From Streptomyces venezuelae (GTDB lineage: Bacteria; Actinomycetota; Actinomycetes; Streptomycetales; Streptomycetaceae), in the NCBI RefSeq assembly GCF_008642275.1, contig NZ_CP029189.1:3760501-3824500 (forward strand): a stretch of 64,000 nt of DNA, given 5' to 3'. The translations under genes were made by a program, and so were the position numbers. Below, piece by piece: positions 13,004-21,314 of this stretch. The first letter of the stretch is position 1. Each line of letters starts with the position of its first letter. The notes beneath the pieces are model-generated. The model made no database searches. It was not told the origin of the DNA and saw only the letters and a program-made list of their open reading frames with translations.

Positions 13004-13034
13004 AAGCCCCGGCTGCCGCTGCGGCCGGGGCTTT
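13004..13034 (+). terminator. terminator after the DLW-39 gene
   Basis: Arms AAGCCCCGGC (13004-13013) and GCCGGGGCTT (13024-13033) pair perfectly around a 10-nt loop and end in CTTTG. Confidence 0.75.
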
Positions 13035-13096
13035 GTGCTGCTCTGTGACGAAAACTTCCGGTATGTAAAGATTTGGCTTGCGCGAGCAAACTCGGG

Positions 13097-14416
13097 GTGG
13101 GCGTGGTGGTTCGGGGACGGGTGACGGCGTGGGCGGCGGCCCTGGGCCTGGTGGCGGGAGCGCCGGGGCTCGCGTACGCCGAGGGCTCCGCGCCCGGCCC
13201 GCTGCCGGCCTACCGGCCCGCGGACGGCGCCAAGGCGATCGAGGGCAGGCCCTCCACGGCCGACGCCCCGCAGATCGAGGCCGGCAAGGTCTACCAGGAC
13301 ACGCTGGGGCCGGGAGAACGCTTCTACCGGCTGGTCCTCGACGAGGACGGGGCCGACGTCTACGTCTCCGCCGTGGTCCGCCCCGCGGCGGGCGCGAAGG
13401 TCTCCGGCGGCGACGGCATCGACGTGGAGATCATGACGACCGCCGGGCGCTCCTGCCCGCGGGGCACCGGCCGGGCGAACTTCGGCTACGACGCTTACCC
13501 GATCGGCGCCGCCGGCGTCCGCCGGGGGGCCGAGGACGAGGACTGCGCGCCCGCCGGCGTGTACTACGCCAAGGTCACGCGGACCTCGGCCAAGGGCTAC
13601 GACCAGAGCCCCTGGCCGCTGGAGATCAAGGTCCAGCGGGAGCCCGGCCGCGGCGCGGGCGGGCCCACCGCCGCGCCCGGTGCCTGGCCCTCGGGCGCCC
13701 CCGTGCTGCCCGGCACCGAGCCGGAGCACCGCAGCGGCGGCACCGGCTTCAACGACGCCCGCGCCCTGGGCTCCGGTGTGTGGCGCGACGAGATGCGGCC
13801 CGGGCAGACCCGCTTCTACCGGGTCCCGCTGGACTGGGGCCAGCAGCTGGGCATCGGCGCGGAGCTGGCCGCCGCGAGGATGACGAAGACCTACGGTTCG
13901 GCCTCGGGCGGGCTCACCGTCTCCCTGTACAGCCCGTACCGCGGCCTGGTCGCCGGCAAGGACGTCTCGTACGACGGCAAGCAGGCCGGGATCACCCTGG
14001 GGAAGACGCCGCCCGTCGCGTACGAGAACCGGTTCGCGGGCGACCGGAGCGAGCAGCCCGTCTCCGTCGCCGGCTGGTACTACGTCGCGGTGACCATGGG
14101 CGCGAAGGTCGCCGATTTCACCGAGGACGCGGCGCCCGTGCCGCTGACCCTGCGCCTGGACGTCACCGGTACCCCGGCCAAGGGGCCGGCGTACGTGGGG
14201 AGTCCGGCCGCGGGCGGCTTCGGGGTGGGTGACGGGGACCGGGCCGCGGCCGAGGAGGGGCTCACCGCCCCGGAAGCCGCCGAGGCCGCCGAGCGGCGTG
14301 CCACGATGCGGATCGTGGCGGGCGCCGGGTTCGGCACCGGGACGGTCCTGCTGCTGGTGCTGGGCGGCTGGACGCTGCTCGGGCGGCGGCGGGGGCGCGG
14401 TCCTACAGCTGGGTGA
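13097..14416 (+). CDS. secreted, C-terminally membrane-anchored protein of unknown function
   Basis: About 439 aa from the GTG at 13097; GTGs at 13103 and 13106 are equally possible, and 13106 has the better-spaced GGGGTGG. A signal peptide (VTAWAAALGLVAGAPGLAYA, cleavage expected after AYA) leads into an extracellular region of about 350 residues with two similar beta-rich modules. Each contains a 'vow' of the form GERFYRL or GQTRFYRV followed by a pair of Tyr/Val strands and a YYVAV or YYAKV strand, as seen in pre-peptidase C-terminal-like or jelly-roll modules. A C-terminal helix (GFGTGTVLLLVLGGWTLLG) and an Arg-rich tail anchor it in the membrane. The 3' end overlaps the convergent kinase gene by 14 bp. 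No enzymatic motif was recognised. Confidence 0.8.
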   Translation: MGVVVRGRVTAWAAALGLVAGAPGLAYAEGSAPGPLPAYRPADGAKAIEGRPSTADAPQIEAGKVYQDTLGPGERFYRLVLDEDGADVYVSAVVRPAAGAKVSGGDGIDVEIMTTAGRSCPRGTGRANFGYDAYPIGAAGVRRGAEDEDCAPAGVYYAKVTRTSAKGYDQSPWPLEIKVQREPGRGAGGPTAAPGAWPSGAPVLPGTEPEHRSGGTGFNDARALGSGVWRDEMRPGQTRFYRVPLDWGQQLGIGAELAAARMTKTYGSASGGLTVSLYSPYRGLVAGKDVSYDGKQAGITLGKTPPVAYENRFAGDRSEQPVSVAGWYYVAVTMGAKVADFTEDAAPVPLTLRLDVTGTPAKGPAYVGSPAAGGFGVGDGDRAAAEEGLTAPEAAEAAERRATMRIVAGAGFGTGTVLLLVLGGWTLLGRRRGRGPTAG

Positions 14417-15671
14417 GGGCCCAGACGCCCACCGCGAAGCAGAGCAGCGCGGCGGCGAGCAGGGAGGCCACCGCCTTCGCCGGGGGCGGGGCGATCCCGC
14501 CGCCCGCCCGGACCGGCGCCCCGGCGGGAGCCGGGACGGCCGGCGGCGGCAGGTGGAAGCTGCCCGTCTCCGAGGGCCCGTACGAGGGCGCCCGGGCCGG
14601 GACGGCGGGGGAGACGGAAGCGGCCGGAACCGGGGCCGCCGGTGCGGCCGGGGCCGTCAGTGCGGCCGGAGCCGTCGGCGCCGTCCCGCGCGGGTCGGTC
14701 CGGGCGGGCTCCGCGGGCACGGTCAGGGAGGCGGAAGGCCCCGGAGCCGGGGGCTGGGCCGCGGGAGCCCGCGGGGGTGCGGCCGCCGTGCTCAGCGGGC
14801 CGTGCGGGCCGAATCCGGGCGGCAGCGGGCCGAGTTGGTCGAACACCTCCACCGGATCCTCGTCCGGGGCGGGCGGCGGCAGCAGCTCCACGGCCCCGGC
14901 AAGGGCCTTGCGCGCCCCTGTGGCGGTCCGGAAGCGGTTCCGGGGGTCGGGCTGCAGGAGACCGGCGACGACGTCCCAGAGCGGTGCGGGAACGCTCTCG
15001 GGGGCGCTCGGCGTGCCCTGCGCGAGGAAGTGCTCCACCAGAGCCCGGGAATCGGGCCTGCGGCCCTGCAGGAGGTACAGCGCGACCAGTCCCACGGCGA
15101 ACAGGTCGGCGGGGAAGTCGGGCTCGGCGCCCAGCAGTTGCTCGGGGGCGAAATAGCCCGGCGTGCCGACCACGAGGTCGGTCTCGGTCAGCCGGGGCTC
15201 GCCCTTGCGCATGGAGATGCCGAAGTCGGACAGCCGCAGGTGCGGCCGCCCGGTTCCGGTGGCCTCCATCAGGATGTTGGCCGGTTTGACGTCGCGGTGC
15301 ACCACGCCCTCCGCGTGCACCGCCGCGAGCCCCGAAAGGAGCTGGTCGAGCAGGCCGCACACGAACCGGGCCGGCAGGGGCCCGTAGTCCCCGATCACAT
15401 GGCCGAGCGAGCCGCCGCCGACCAGGTCCATGGTGAAGAGGACCTTGTCGTCGTCGGCAGCCCAGCTGGCCGGAGCGAGCACGTGCGGATGGTCGATCCG
15501 CAGCGCCTGCTCCCTCACGAACCGCAGGAGCGTGTGGGCGTCGCTCTGCATGAGGACCTTCGCGGCCACGTAGCGGCGCCGGCGGTGGTCCCAGGCCCGC
15601 CACACGGCCCCCGCGCCACCGCGTCCGATCGGATCGACCAGCTCGTACCGACCGGCGAAGACCTCACCCAT
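14403..15671 (-). CDS. Ser/Thr protein kinase with C-terminal membrane helix
   Basis: 422-aa Hanks-type kinase. The N-terminal catalytic domain spans about residues 1-265, with the glycine loop IGRGGAGAVW, catalytic Lys in YVAAKVL, catalytic loop HRDVKPANIL, DFGIS in place of the more usual DFG-(I/L)A, and APEQLL. A Pro/Ala-rich linker of about 130 residues follows, then one transmembrane helix at the very C-terminus (ASLLAAALLCFAVGVWALTQL) with almost no extracellular part. Without a sensor domain, input probably comes from the cytoplasm or a membrane partner. It is convergent with the secreted protein gene at 13097-14416, whose last 14 bp it overlaps; a functional link is possible but unproven. 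Confidence 0.9.
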   Translation of the reverse strand: MGEVFAGRYELVDPIGRGGAGAVWRAWDHRRRRYVAAKVLMQSDAHTLLRFVREQALRIDHPHVLAPASWAADDDKVLFTMDLVGGGSLGHVIGDYGPLPARFVCGLLDQLLSGLAAVHAEGVVHRDVKPANILMEATGTGRPHLRLSDFGISMRKGEPRLTETDLVVGTPGYFAPEQLLGAEPDFPADLFAVGLVALYLLQGRRPDSRALVEHFLAQGTPSAPESVPAPLWDVVAGLLQPDPRNRFRTATGARKALAGAVELLPPPAPDEDPVEVFDQLGPLPPGFGPHGPLSTAAAPPRAPAAQPPAPGPSASLTVPAEPARTDPRGTAPTAPAALTAPAAPAAPVPAASVSPAVPARAPSYGPSETGSFHLPPPAVPAPAGAPVRAGGGIAPPPAKAVASLLAAALLCFAVGVWALTQL

Positions 15672-15719
15672 CGCTGTGCCCGTCCCCCGTCACCCGTCGT
15701 CCGCCCCCGTGCGTGCGTG

Positions 15720-16268
15720 TCAGTTCTGGTGGGCCTCGTAGTGGGCGACCGCGTCGGCGGTGCGGCCCGCGCCGTACACCCGGAGGAACTCTGCCAGTTC
15801 CGGGTGGCTGGGGGCGAGGGTGTTCGCCGCGTCGATGATGTCGCCGGCCGCGGAGACCGAACGCAGCAGCGACTGGATCTCGCGGACGACCCGCTTGACC
15901 GTGGGTGCGCCGGAGCTGGTGGTGGTCTGGCCGCTGTTGCTGAGGACGGAGCCTCCCTGGGTCTTCTTGATCTCGTCCATCCGGTCGGTGGCCTCCCCCG
16001 CGCTGACGCTTCCGTCGGCGACCTGGCCGGCGAGATCCTGGAGGGCCTGGACGCGCTGGACCACGGCAGGGTTCCCGATCTTGGCGCGCTGGCCGCTCAT
16101 CAGCTGGGACAGCATGGGCGCCGACAGTCCGAGGACGGCAGCGAGGCGGGCCTGGTTCAAGCCGAGGTCATCTATGAGCCGGCGGAAGAGCGCTCCCAGC
16201 GGCTCCCCGTACCAACTGCGCTGAAGTTCTCTGGCTCTGGCCGTGGCCTCTTGTTGTACTGCGTCCAC
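15720..16268 (-). CDS. XRE-type helix-turn-helix DNA-binding protein
   Basis: 182-aa protein. The GTG at 16268 (VDAVQQEATARARELQRSW) follows GGGGAGTAG on the minus strand; longer reading-frame extensions run through the tRNA-Ala promoter and were rejected. The central HTH is LGLNQARLAAVLGLSAPMLSQ (about 47-67), followed by a helical linker, a Ser/Thr-rich stretch and a C-terminal helical domain (about 110-180). It is a core-looking gene next to tRNA-Ala. It may regulate itself or the kinase downstream (49 bp away); the target is not known. Confidence 0.85.
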   Translation of the reverse strand: MDAVQQEATARARELQRSWYGEPLGALFRRLIDDLGLNQARLAAVLGLSAPMLSQLMSGQRAKIGNPAVVQRVQALQDLAGQVADGSVSAGEATDRMDEIKKTQGGSVLSNSGQTTTSSGAPTVKRVVREIQSLLRSVSAAGDIIDAANTLAPSHPELAEFLRVYGAGRTADAVAHYEAHQN

Positions 16269-16430
16269 TCTTACTACTCCCCTTCGCTGGTGCGAACCTC
16301 GCGAGCATCTTACGGAGAGTGGTCGCACGGCGGGAGTCCCTATCATTTTGCGAGATGAGGGGGTACACCCGGTACTCTGTTCTGCGGAACGACCACACCG
16401 CCCGTACGGGAGGAGTGCGTCCACTTCCAC
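16269..16430. promoter_or_regulatory. divergent promoter region of the XRE gene and tRNA-Ala
   Basis: 162-bp gap with a plausible -10 for the tRNA (TACTCT, 16373-16378) and the small palindrome GGGTACACCC (about 16360-16370). Promoter strength and the palindrome's role are uncertain. Confidence 0.4.
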
Positions 16431-16503
16431 GGGGCCTTAGCTCAGTTGGTAGAGCGCTGCCTTTGCAAGGCAGATGTCAGGAGTTCGAATCTCCTAGGCT
16501 CCA
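16431..16503 (+). tRNA. tRNA-Ala (TGC anticodon)
   Basis: A 73-nt cloverleaf. The acceptor GGGGCCT pairs with AGGCTCC (one G-U), the anticodon stem-loop is CTGCC-TTTGCAA-GGCAG with TGC, and the T-arm contains GAGTTCGAATCTC. It marks the left edge of the accessory block. Confidence 0.97.
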
Positions 16504-16512
16504 CCCCATGAA

Positions 16513-16555
16513 ATGCCCTCCGACCTGCGGAAACGCGGAGTCGGAGGGCATTTTT
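16513..16555 (+). terminator. terminator after tRNA-Ala
   Basis: Arms ATGCCCTCCGAC (16513-16524) and GTCGGAGGGCAT (16540-16551) pair perfectly and are followed by TTTT. Confidence 0.85.
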
Positions 16556-16657
16556 CATGCCGGTCTGCGCGCCGCGTGGGTGCCGCGGAGAGCGCGGCGC
16601 GGGCGGGCTCCGTGGTGAACTGCCCCGTGCCGTCCGGCCCCTGGGCGGGGGTGCGGG

Positions 16658-18223
16658 TCAGGCGGTGCTTCCGGCGGGGCCGCCGCGCAGCAGGATGGCG
16701 ATGACGGCGCACAGTGCGGCGCAGACCGCGGCCAGTCCCCACAGGACGGTGTGGAAGGCGGAGTCGTAGGACCCGGCGAGGAAGCGGGCGAAGGCCTCGG
16801 TGTCCACCGCACCGGACAGCTCCGCGGCCCGGGCGAGGTCGCCGCCCGCCGCCCGTTCGGCGACCTGTTCCGCCTGCGCGGCGCCGGCGTACCCGCCGAT
16901 GCCGTCCTCGACGCGGGAGCGGAGCACGGTCGCGAGGGCCGATCCGTACACCGCGACGGCGATGGCCTCGCTGCCGAGCCGCAGGGTGTTGAGGAAGCCC
17001 GCCGCCATGCCCGCCTTGGCCGGGTCGACCAGTTCCAGGGCCTGGCCGTCCACGAGCCCCGCCGACAGGCCCATGCCGGCGCCGGTGACGAGCATCGGCA
17101 CGGCGACGACGAGGACCGCCGCGTCGGGCGAGAACAGGGTGAGCGCCAGATCGCCGACGACGAGGCAGCCGAGGCTGACGTGGACGAGGGTGAGCGCGGG
17201 CACCCCGCGGGTGACCAGCTTCGCGGCGAGCGCCGGGCAGAGCAGCACCGGAGCGGTGAGCAGCAGCATGGTCAGGCCGGCCGCGCCGCTGTCGCGGCCG
17301 GTGACCGCGGTCAGGTAGCTCGGCAGGTACGTGAGCATGGTGACGAACCCGAAGGACGCGGCGACCGGGACCAGGCACAGGCCGACGAAGCGCCGGTCGC
17401 GCAGCAGGCTCAGGTCCAGCACGGGGTGCTCCCGGCGGTTTTCGACGGCGGCGAAGGCCGCGAGGACCACGACCGTGCCCGCGAACAGCCCGAGGACGCC
17501 CGGGCTCCCCCAGCCCCACTGCGAGCCCTGGACGATGGCGGTGGTCAGCAGCACCATCGCGACGACGAACAGCGCGCTGCCCGCCACGTCGACGCGCGCC
17601 CCGCTGCCGCCGTCGGCCGGCACGGCCCGGGCGACGGCGGGTACCGCGAGCAGTACGAGGAGCAGGGCGAGGGCGTGCACCGCGAACACCCAGCGCCAGC
17701 CGAGGCCCTGGACGAGCGCCCCGGCCAGGGAGGGGCCGATCGCGACCCCGGCGCCCGCGACGGTGCCGAACAGCGCGAAGGCCCTGGCGCGCGCCGGGCC
17801 GTCGAACACGGTCGCGATGATCGCCGCGCCGCAGGAGAAGATCGCCGCGCCGCCGGTTCCGGCGAGCGCGCGGGTGGCGTCCAGCCAGAGCACGTCGGTG
17901 GCGAGCGCGCCGCCGAGGGAGGCCACGGCGTAGACGGCGGCGCCGGCGGCGAAGGCCTTGACGCGGCCGACGATGTCGGCGACGGAACCCCAGACGAGGG
18001 TGAAGCAGGCGAAGGCGACGTTGAAGGCGTTCACCACCCACTGCAGGGGTCCGAGGCCGGCGTGGGTGTCGGCGCCGATCTCGGGCAGGGCCACGGCGGT
18101 GCCCGAGATCGACATCGGGACGACGAACACCGCGAGGAGGACGGCGGCCAGGGTCGCCGTGCGGCCCGTCCGCCCCTTCTCCCGTAACGGTGGGGCGGCC
18201 GACGTCGTGGTCTGCGTACTCAT
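16658..18223 (-). CDS. MFS drug:H+ antiporter (DHA2, EmrB/QacA-like)
   Basis: 521-aa membrane protein with about 14 predicted helices, the DHA2 number. It starts MSTQTTTSAAPPLREKGRTG and carries the motif A-like loop WGSVADIVGRVKAF between helices 2 and 3 and the antiporter motif-C-like stretch GTVAGAGVAIGPSLAGAL. The product would export a toxic small molecule using the proton gradient. It is divergent from an ArsR-type regulator gene, and the shared 117-bp gap holds two matched inverted repeats, so it is probably repressed by that regulator until a ligand appears. Whether it exports the product of the nearby biosynthetic operon is unknown; that operon has its own MFS gene. Confidence 0.9.
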   Translation of the reverse strand: MSTQTTTSAAPPLREKGRTGRTATLAAVLLAVFVVPMSISGTAVALPEIGADTHAGLGPLQWVVNAFNVAFACFTLVWGSVADIVGRVKAFAAGAAVYAVASLGGALATDVLWLDATRALAGTGGAAIFSCGAAIIATVFDGPARARAFALFGTVAGAGVAIGPSLAGALVQGLGWRWVFAVHALALLLVLLAVPAVARAVPADGGSGARVDVAGSALFVVAMVLLTTAIVQGSQWGWGSPGVLGLFAGTVVVLAAFAAVENRREHPVLDLSLLRDRRFVGLCLVPVAASFGFVTMLTYLPSYLTAVTGRDSGAAGLTMLLLTAPVLLCPALAAKLVTRGVPALTLVHVSLGCLVVGDLALTLFSPDAAVLVVAVPMLVTGAGMGLSAGLVDGQALELVDPAKAGMAAGFLNTLRLGSEAIAVAVYGSALATVLRSRVEDGIGGYAGAAQAEQVAERAAGGDLARAAELSGAVDTEAFARFLAGSYDSAFHTVLWGLAAVCAALCAVIAILLRGGPAGSTA

Positions 18224-18262
18224 GGGGCGCGACTCCAGGCTCGGCCCGGCCGACTGGCGGCC

Positions 18263-18284
18263 AGGTTCGGTTTTGATCGAACCT
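18263..18284. promoter_or_regulatory. operator 1 of the MFS/ArsR divergent promoter
   Basis: AGGTTCGG-N6-TCGAACCT, a 22-bp inverted repeat with seven of eight arm positions matched. It shares its pattern with a second copy whose centre is exactly 40 bp away. It is the probable binding site of the divergently encoded ArsR-type repressor. Confidence 0.7.
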
Positions 18285-18302
18285 AAAGCTGGCACGGGAC
18301 AT

Positions 18303-18324
18303 AGGTATGATGCAAGTCGTACCT
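18303..18324. promoter_or_regulatory. operator 2 of the MFS/ArsR divergent promoter
   Basis: AGGTATGA-N6-TCGTACCT, the same layout as operator 1. It overlaps TATGAT (18306-18311), a good -10 candidate for the regulator gene, so binding here would give autorepression. Confidence 0.7.
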
Positions 18325-18340
18325 GAGAAAGGAGGGCGCG

Positions 18341-18652
18341 ATGCCCGACGAGGACGGCCACCCCTCGCCGGAGGAGATGAGCCTGCAGGCCGTGCTGAAC
18401 GCGCTCTCCGACCCCCTGCGCTACGCCGTCGTGAGCGAGCTGCTGAGGGAACCGGCGGGCACGGCGCGCACCTGCGCCTCCTTCAACCTCCCGGTCTCGA
18501 AGTCGACGACCACCCACCACTTCCGGATCCTGCGCGAGGCGGGTCTGGTGAGGCAGGTGGACCGTGGCAACAGCCGGGCGGCGACGCTGCGCCGCGCGGA
18601 CCTGGACCGGCGCTTCCCCGGCCTGCTCGACCTGATCGACGCCGACCGCTGA
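18341..18652 (+). CDS. ArsR-family winged-helix transcriptional regulator
   Basis: 103-aa protein. After about 15 residues it follows the ArsR fold: LNALSDPLRYAVVSELL (helices 1-2), the recognition region LPVSKSTTTHHFRILREAGLV (about 50-70) and the beta-wing VDRGNSRAATLR. No Cys-rich metal site is evident (a single Cys in RTCASF), so the inducer is probably organic rather than a metal. A strong AGGAGG lies upstream of the ATG. It is divergent from the MFS pump and probably represses both genes through the paired inverted repeats at 18263-18324. Confidence 0.88.
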   Translation: MPDEDGHPSPEEMSLQAVLNALSDPLRYAVVSELLREPAGTARTCASFNLPVSKSTTTHHFRILREAGLVRQVDRGNSRAATLRRADLDRRFPGLLDLIDADR

Positions 18653-18662
18653 GGACGCCTCC

Positions 18663-18684
18663 GCCGGGCCGGCGCCGGCCCGGC
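18663..18684. terminator. GC-only palindrome after the ArsR gene
   Basis: A perfect 22-bp palindrome of only G and C (arms of 11) lies 11 bp past the stop, between convergent genes. It would fold as a 9-bp stem with a 4-nt loop and is a probable bidirectional terminator. Confidence 0.55.
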
Positions 18685-18764
18685 TGCAGGAGTCGGCCGG
18701 CCCGCCGCCAGGGCCGGCCGTGCGGCGACGGTGGGAACACCGTCGCCGCCGAAGGACTGGGCGG

Positions 18765-19631
18765 TCAGCGGTCGCGCAGTTCCAGCGTGCAGCACTTGAC
18801 GCTGCCGCCGGCCTTGAGCAGCTCGGAGAGTTCCACCCCGATCGGCTCGAAGCCGCGGGCCCGCAGCTTCGCGTGCAGGCCGGTGGCCGCGGCGGGCAGG
18901 AGCACGTGGCGGCCGTCGGAGAAGGCGTTGAGGCCGAAGACGGCCGCGTCCTCGGCGGTGGCCAGGATCGCGGTGGGGAACATCGCGCGCAGTACGGCCT
19001 GGCTGCCCTGGGAGAAGGCGGCCGGGTAGTACATCACCTCGTCCTCGGACAGCACGGAGAGCGCGGTGTCCAGGTGGTAGTACTCCGGGTTCACCAGGGT
19101 CAGCGAGGTGACCGGGAGGCCGAAGAACTCCTGGGCCTCCGCGTGGGAACGCGGGTCCGTACGGAAGCCGGTACCGGCCAGCAGGCGGCGGCCGACGGTG
19201 AGGATGTCGCCCTCGCCCTCGTTGACGTACTCGGGCCACAGCGAGTCGGTGTAGCCGCGGCCCTCCAGCCACCGCAGGTACGCGGGCCCTTCGGCGGTGC
19301 GCTCCGCGTGCCGGAAGCGGGCCCCGTAGACCTTGCCGTCGACGACGGTGGCGCCGTTGGCCGCGAACACCATGTCGGGCAGGCCCTCGATGGGGTCTAT
19401 CTCCTCGACCACGTGGCCGAGTTCGAGGTACAGGTCACGCAGGCCCTCCCACTGGCTGACGGCGAGCGCGTTGTCCGTGGCGTGCTGCGGGTTCATCCAG
19501 GGGTTGATCGAGTACGTGACGTCGTAGTGCCGGGGCCGGCACATCAGCAGACGTCGGCGGGTGGCGACCCGGGCCGGGTTCTCGGAACGGTAGAGGGCGC
19601 CGGCAGGGGTGATGGGCTCGGTGAGCGGCAC
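18765..19631 (-). CDS. DDAH-like hydrolase (dimethylarginine dimethylaminohydrolase family), copy 1
   Basis: 288-aa member of the guanidino-group modifying (pentein) superfamily. Members use a Cys-His-acid triad to hydrolyse N-substituted arginines to citrulline and an amine, or to act on other amidines. Visible landmarks are MCRPRHYDVTYSINPW (about 31-46), acidic NEGEGDIL (about 158-165), the His region EYYHLDTAL (about 191-199) and the terminal Cys in GGSVKCCTLEL. The GTG start follows AAGGAG. It is divergent from the N-hydroxylase operon and closely similar to the copy at 25853-26677. Plain arginine metabolism cannot be excluded, but duplication around this operon suggests a pathway role. 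Confidence 0.82.
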   Translation of the reverse strand: MPLTEPITPAGALYRSENPARVATRRRLLMCRPRHYDVTYSINPWMNPQHATDNALAVSQWEGLRDLYLELGHVVEEIDPIEGLPDMVFAANGATVVDGKVYGARFRHAERTAEGPAYLRWLEGRGYTDSLWPEYVNEGEGDILTVGRRLLAGTGFRTDPRSHAEAQEFFGLPVTSLTLVNPEYYHLDTALSVLSEDEVMYYPAAFSQGSQAVLRAMFPTAILATAEDAAVFGLNAFSDGRHVLLPAAATGLHAKLRARGFEPIGVELSELLKAGGSVKCCTLELRDR

Positions 19632-19949
19632 GAGGGCTCCTTCTCATGGGGTTTCGATGGAAGCCCGGCTGCCCGAGGGATGGGCCGGCCAGCCGGATGC
19701 GAGTGACGCGACTGATCACGTGACCCCAGGGAAACGGGGCTCCGCATTGACCGGAAGTAATCGGTCGTACCGGCCAATCAACCCGCCCGCGAGGGCCGCC
19801 GCCGAGTTGATTGTCCGTGGCCGATACGCCTTCCGGGCAATCGGGTGCTGCCGTGGGATGTGGTCATCACCCGGGAGGCAACGCAAGGACGCGAACCGTC
19901 CTGCCCGACCGTACGAACCAGTCCACCTGTTCCATCTGGAGGTACTTCC
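19632..19949. promoter_or_regulatory. divergent promoter region of the biosynthetic operon
   Basis: 318-bp gap between DDAH copy 1 and the N-hydroxylase. It contains the palindrome TCACGTGA (around 19716) and TTGACC (19747-19752), but no well-spaced -10 was found. Short reading frames here lack a ribosome site and homology. The Shine-Dalgarno of the N-hydroxylase is GGAGG at 19938. Confidence 0.45.
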
Positions 19950-21260
19950 ATGGCGCATCGCAATGTCGAACTGCTCGCAGTCGGCGCAGGCCCGGCGAAC
20001 CTGGCGCTGGCGGTCGCCGTCGAGGAGCTCGCACCCGAGCTGGCCGGTGACACCCTGCTGATCGAGCGTGAGCAGGACATCGTGTGGCAGCGCGGCATGC
20101 TGCTGCCCGACGCGCTCAGCCAGGTTTCCTTCCTCAAGGACCTGGTCACCATGCGCAATCCGTGCAGCAGGTTTTCCTTCGTCAATTTCCTTCACTCGCA
20201 GGAACGTCTCGACGCTTTCGTGAACCTCGCGAGTTTCGTTCCCTACCGCAGTGAGATATCCGAATACCTGCAATGGGTCGCCGACGAACTGGAGTCGGTG
20301 AAGGTCGAATACGGCCGCGAATGCAAGGGCGTCGAGGCGGTGACGGGCGACGACGGCGAACTGGCCGGCTGGCTGGTCACCCTTGCCGACGGCGACACCA
20401 TCGGCTGCCGCTACCTCGTGATCGGTGCGGGCCGTGACGCGCACGTCCCCGCCGTGTTCGACGCCCTGCCGGCCGAGCGCGTCATCCACAGCACCCAGTA
20501 CACGCAGCGCATCGCCGGGGTACGGGCCGACCTGCCGCACCGCGTCGCGGTGATCGGCGGCGCGCAGAGCGCGGCCGAGCTGTTCGGCGCCGCGCTGCGG
20601 GACCTGCCCGAGTGCAGGCCGACGATGATCATGCGCTCGATCGGTCTGAACGGCTACGAGAGCAGCAAGTTCACCAACGAGCTCTACTACACGTCCTTCA
20701 TCGACGAGTTCTACGGCTCCTCGCCCGAGGCCCGCCAGCAGCTCCTCGGCGAGATGTACCGCTCCAACTACGGCGGTCTCTCCCCCGCCACCCTCGACGG
20801 CCTGTACCGGCAGTTCTACCAGGACCGCCGCTCCGGCCAGGAGCGCCTGGGGATGCACGCCATGACGGACGTGACCGGGGCCCGCATGGACGGCGAGGAG
20901 GTCGTCCTGACCCTCGTCGACCGCAAGTCGGGGGCCGAGCGGGAGATGCGCACGGACCTGGTGCTCCTGGGCACCGGCTTCGTCCGCGAGATGCCCTGGG
21001 CGGTCAAGGCGCTCGCGCGCTCGATCGGTGTCGAAGAGATCAACGTGAGCCGCAGCTACCGGCTCGACCTGGGCCGGCCGGCGACCGCCGCCTGCTACCT
21101 GCAGGGCGTCAACGAGGCCACGCACGGCATCGCCGACTCGCTGCTCAGCGTGCTCGCGGGCCGCTCCGCCGAGATCACCCAGGACATCCTGGCGCACCGC
21201 CGGGCCCGTACCGCGGAGGTCCCGGCCGCGCGGGAACTCGCCTTCGCCGGCGCGGTCTGA
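19950..21260 (+). CDS. lysine/ornithine N-monooxygenase-type flavoenzyme
   Basis: 436-aa class B flavin monooxygenase of the IucD/SidA/PvdA type, which uses FAD and NADPH to hydroxylate the side-chain amine of lysine or ornithine. The FAD site is AVGAGPANLALAVA (about 8-21), the substrate region KDLVTMRNPCSRFSFVNFL follows, the NADPH-binding motif is VIGGAQSAAELF (about 200-211), and the late ATG(F/Y)-type motif is LLGTGF. The ATG at 19950 has GGAGG nine bases upstream; a start 35 codons earlier lacks one. It is the first gene of a tightly packed operon. With the cupin and MetRS-like proteins it matches the first step of the N6-hydroxylysine route to hydrazines; lysine versus ornithine is not settled by sequence. 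Confidence 0.9.
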   Translation: MAHRNVELLAVGAGPANLALAVAVEELAPELAGDTLLIEREQDIVWQRGMLLPDALSQVSFLKDLVTMRNPCSRFSFVNFLHSQERLDAFVNLASFVPYRSEISEYLQWVADELESVKVEYGRECKGVEAVTGDDGELAGWLVTLADGDTIGCRYLVIGAGRDAHVPAVFDALPAERVIHSTQYTQRIAGVRADLPHRVAVIGGAQSAAELFGAALRDLPECRPTMIMRSIGLNGYESSKFTNELYYTSFIDEFYGSSPEARQQLLGEMYRSNYGGLSPATLDGLYRQFYQDRRSGQERLGMHAMTDVTGARMDGEEVVLTLVDRKSGAEREMRTDLVLLGTGFVREMPWAVKALARSIGVEEINVSRSYRLDLGRPATAACYLQGVNEATHGIADSLLSVLAGRSAEITQDILAHRRARTAEVPAARELAFAGAV

Positions 21261-21314
21261 CACCCGCGCACCCCTCACGAGCCGTACCCGTCCGACGAGG
21301 AGAGACCGAAGCAC

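Noticed and set aside
12707..13048. Alternative 113-aa frame over the DLW-39 gene
   Set aside because: It starts in the tRNA terminator and lacks family features; the 44-aa frame matches the known small family.
16481..16503. Possible attachment site at the tRNA-Ala 3' end
   Set aside because: No second copy of this sequence and no integrase gene were seen in the window.
19632..19949. N-hydroxylase start 35 codons upstream at 19845
   Set aside because: No ribosome site and no FAD-fold relevance; the ATG at 19950 has GGAGG and starts just before the dinucleotide motif.
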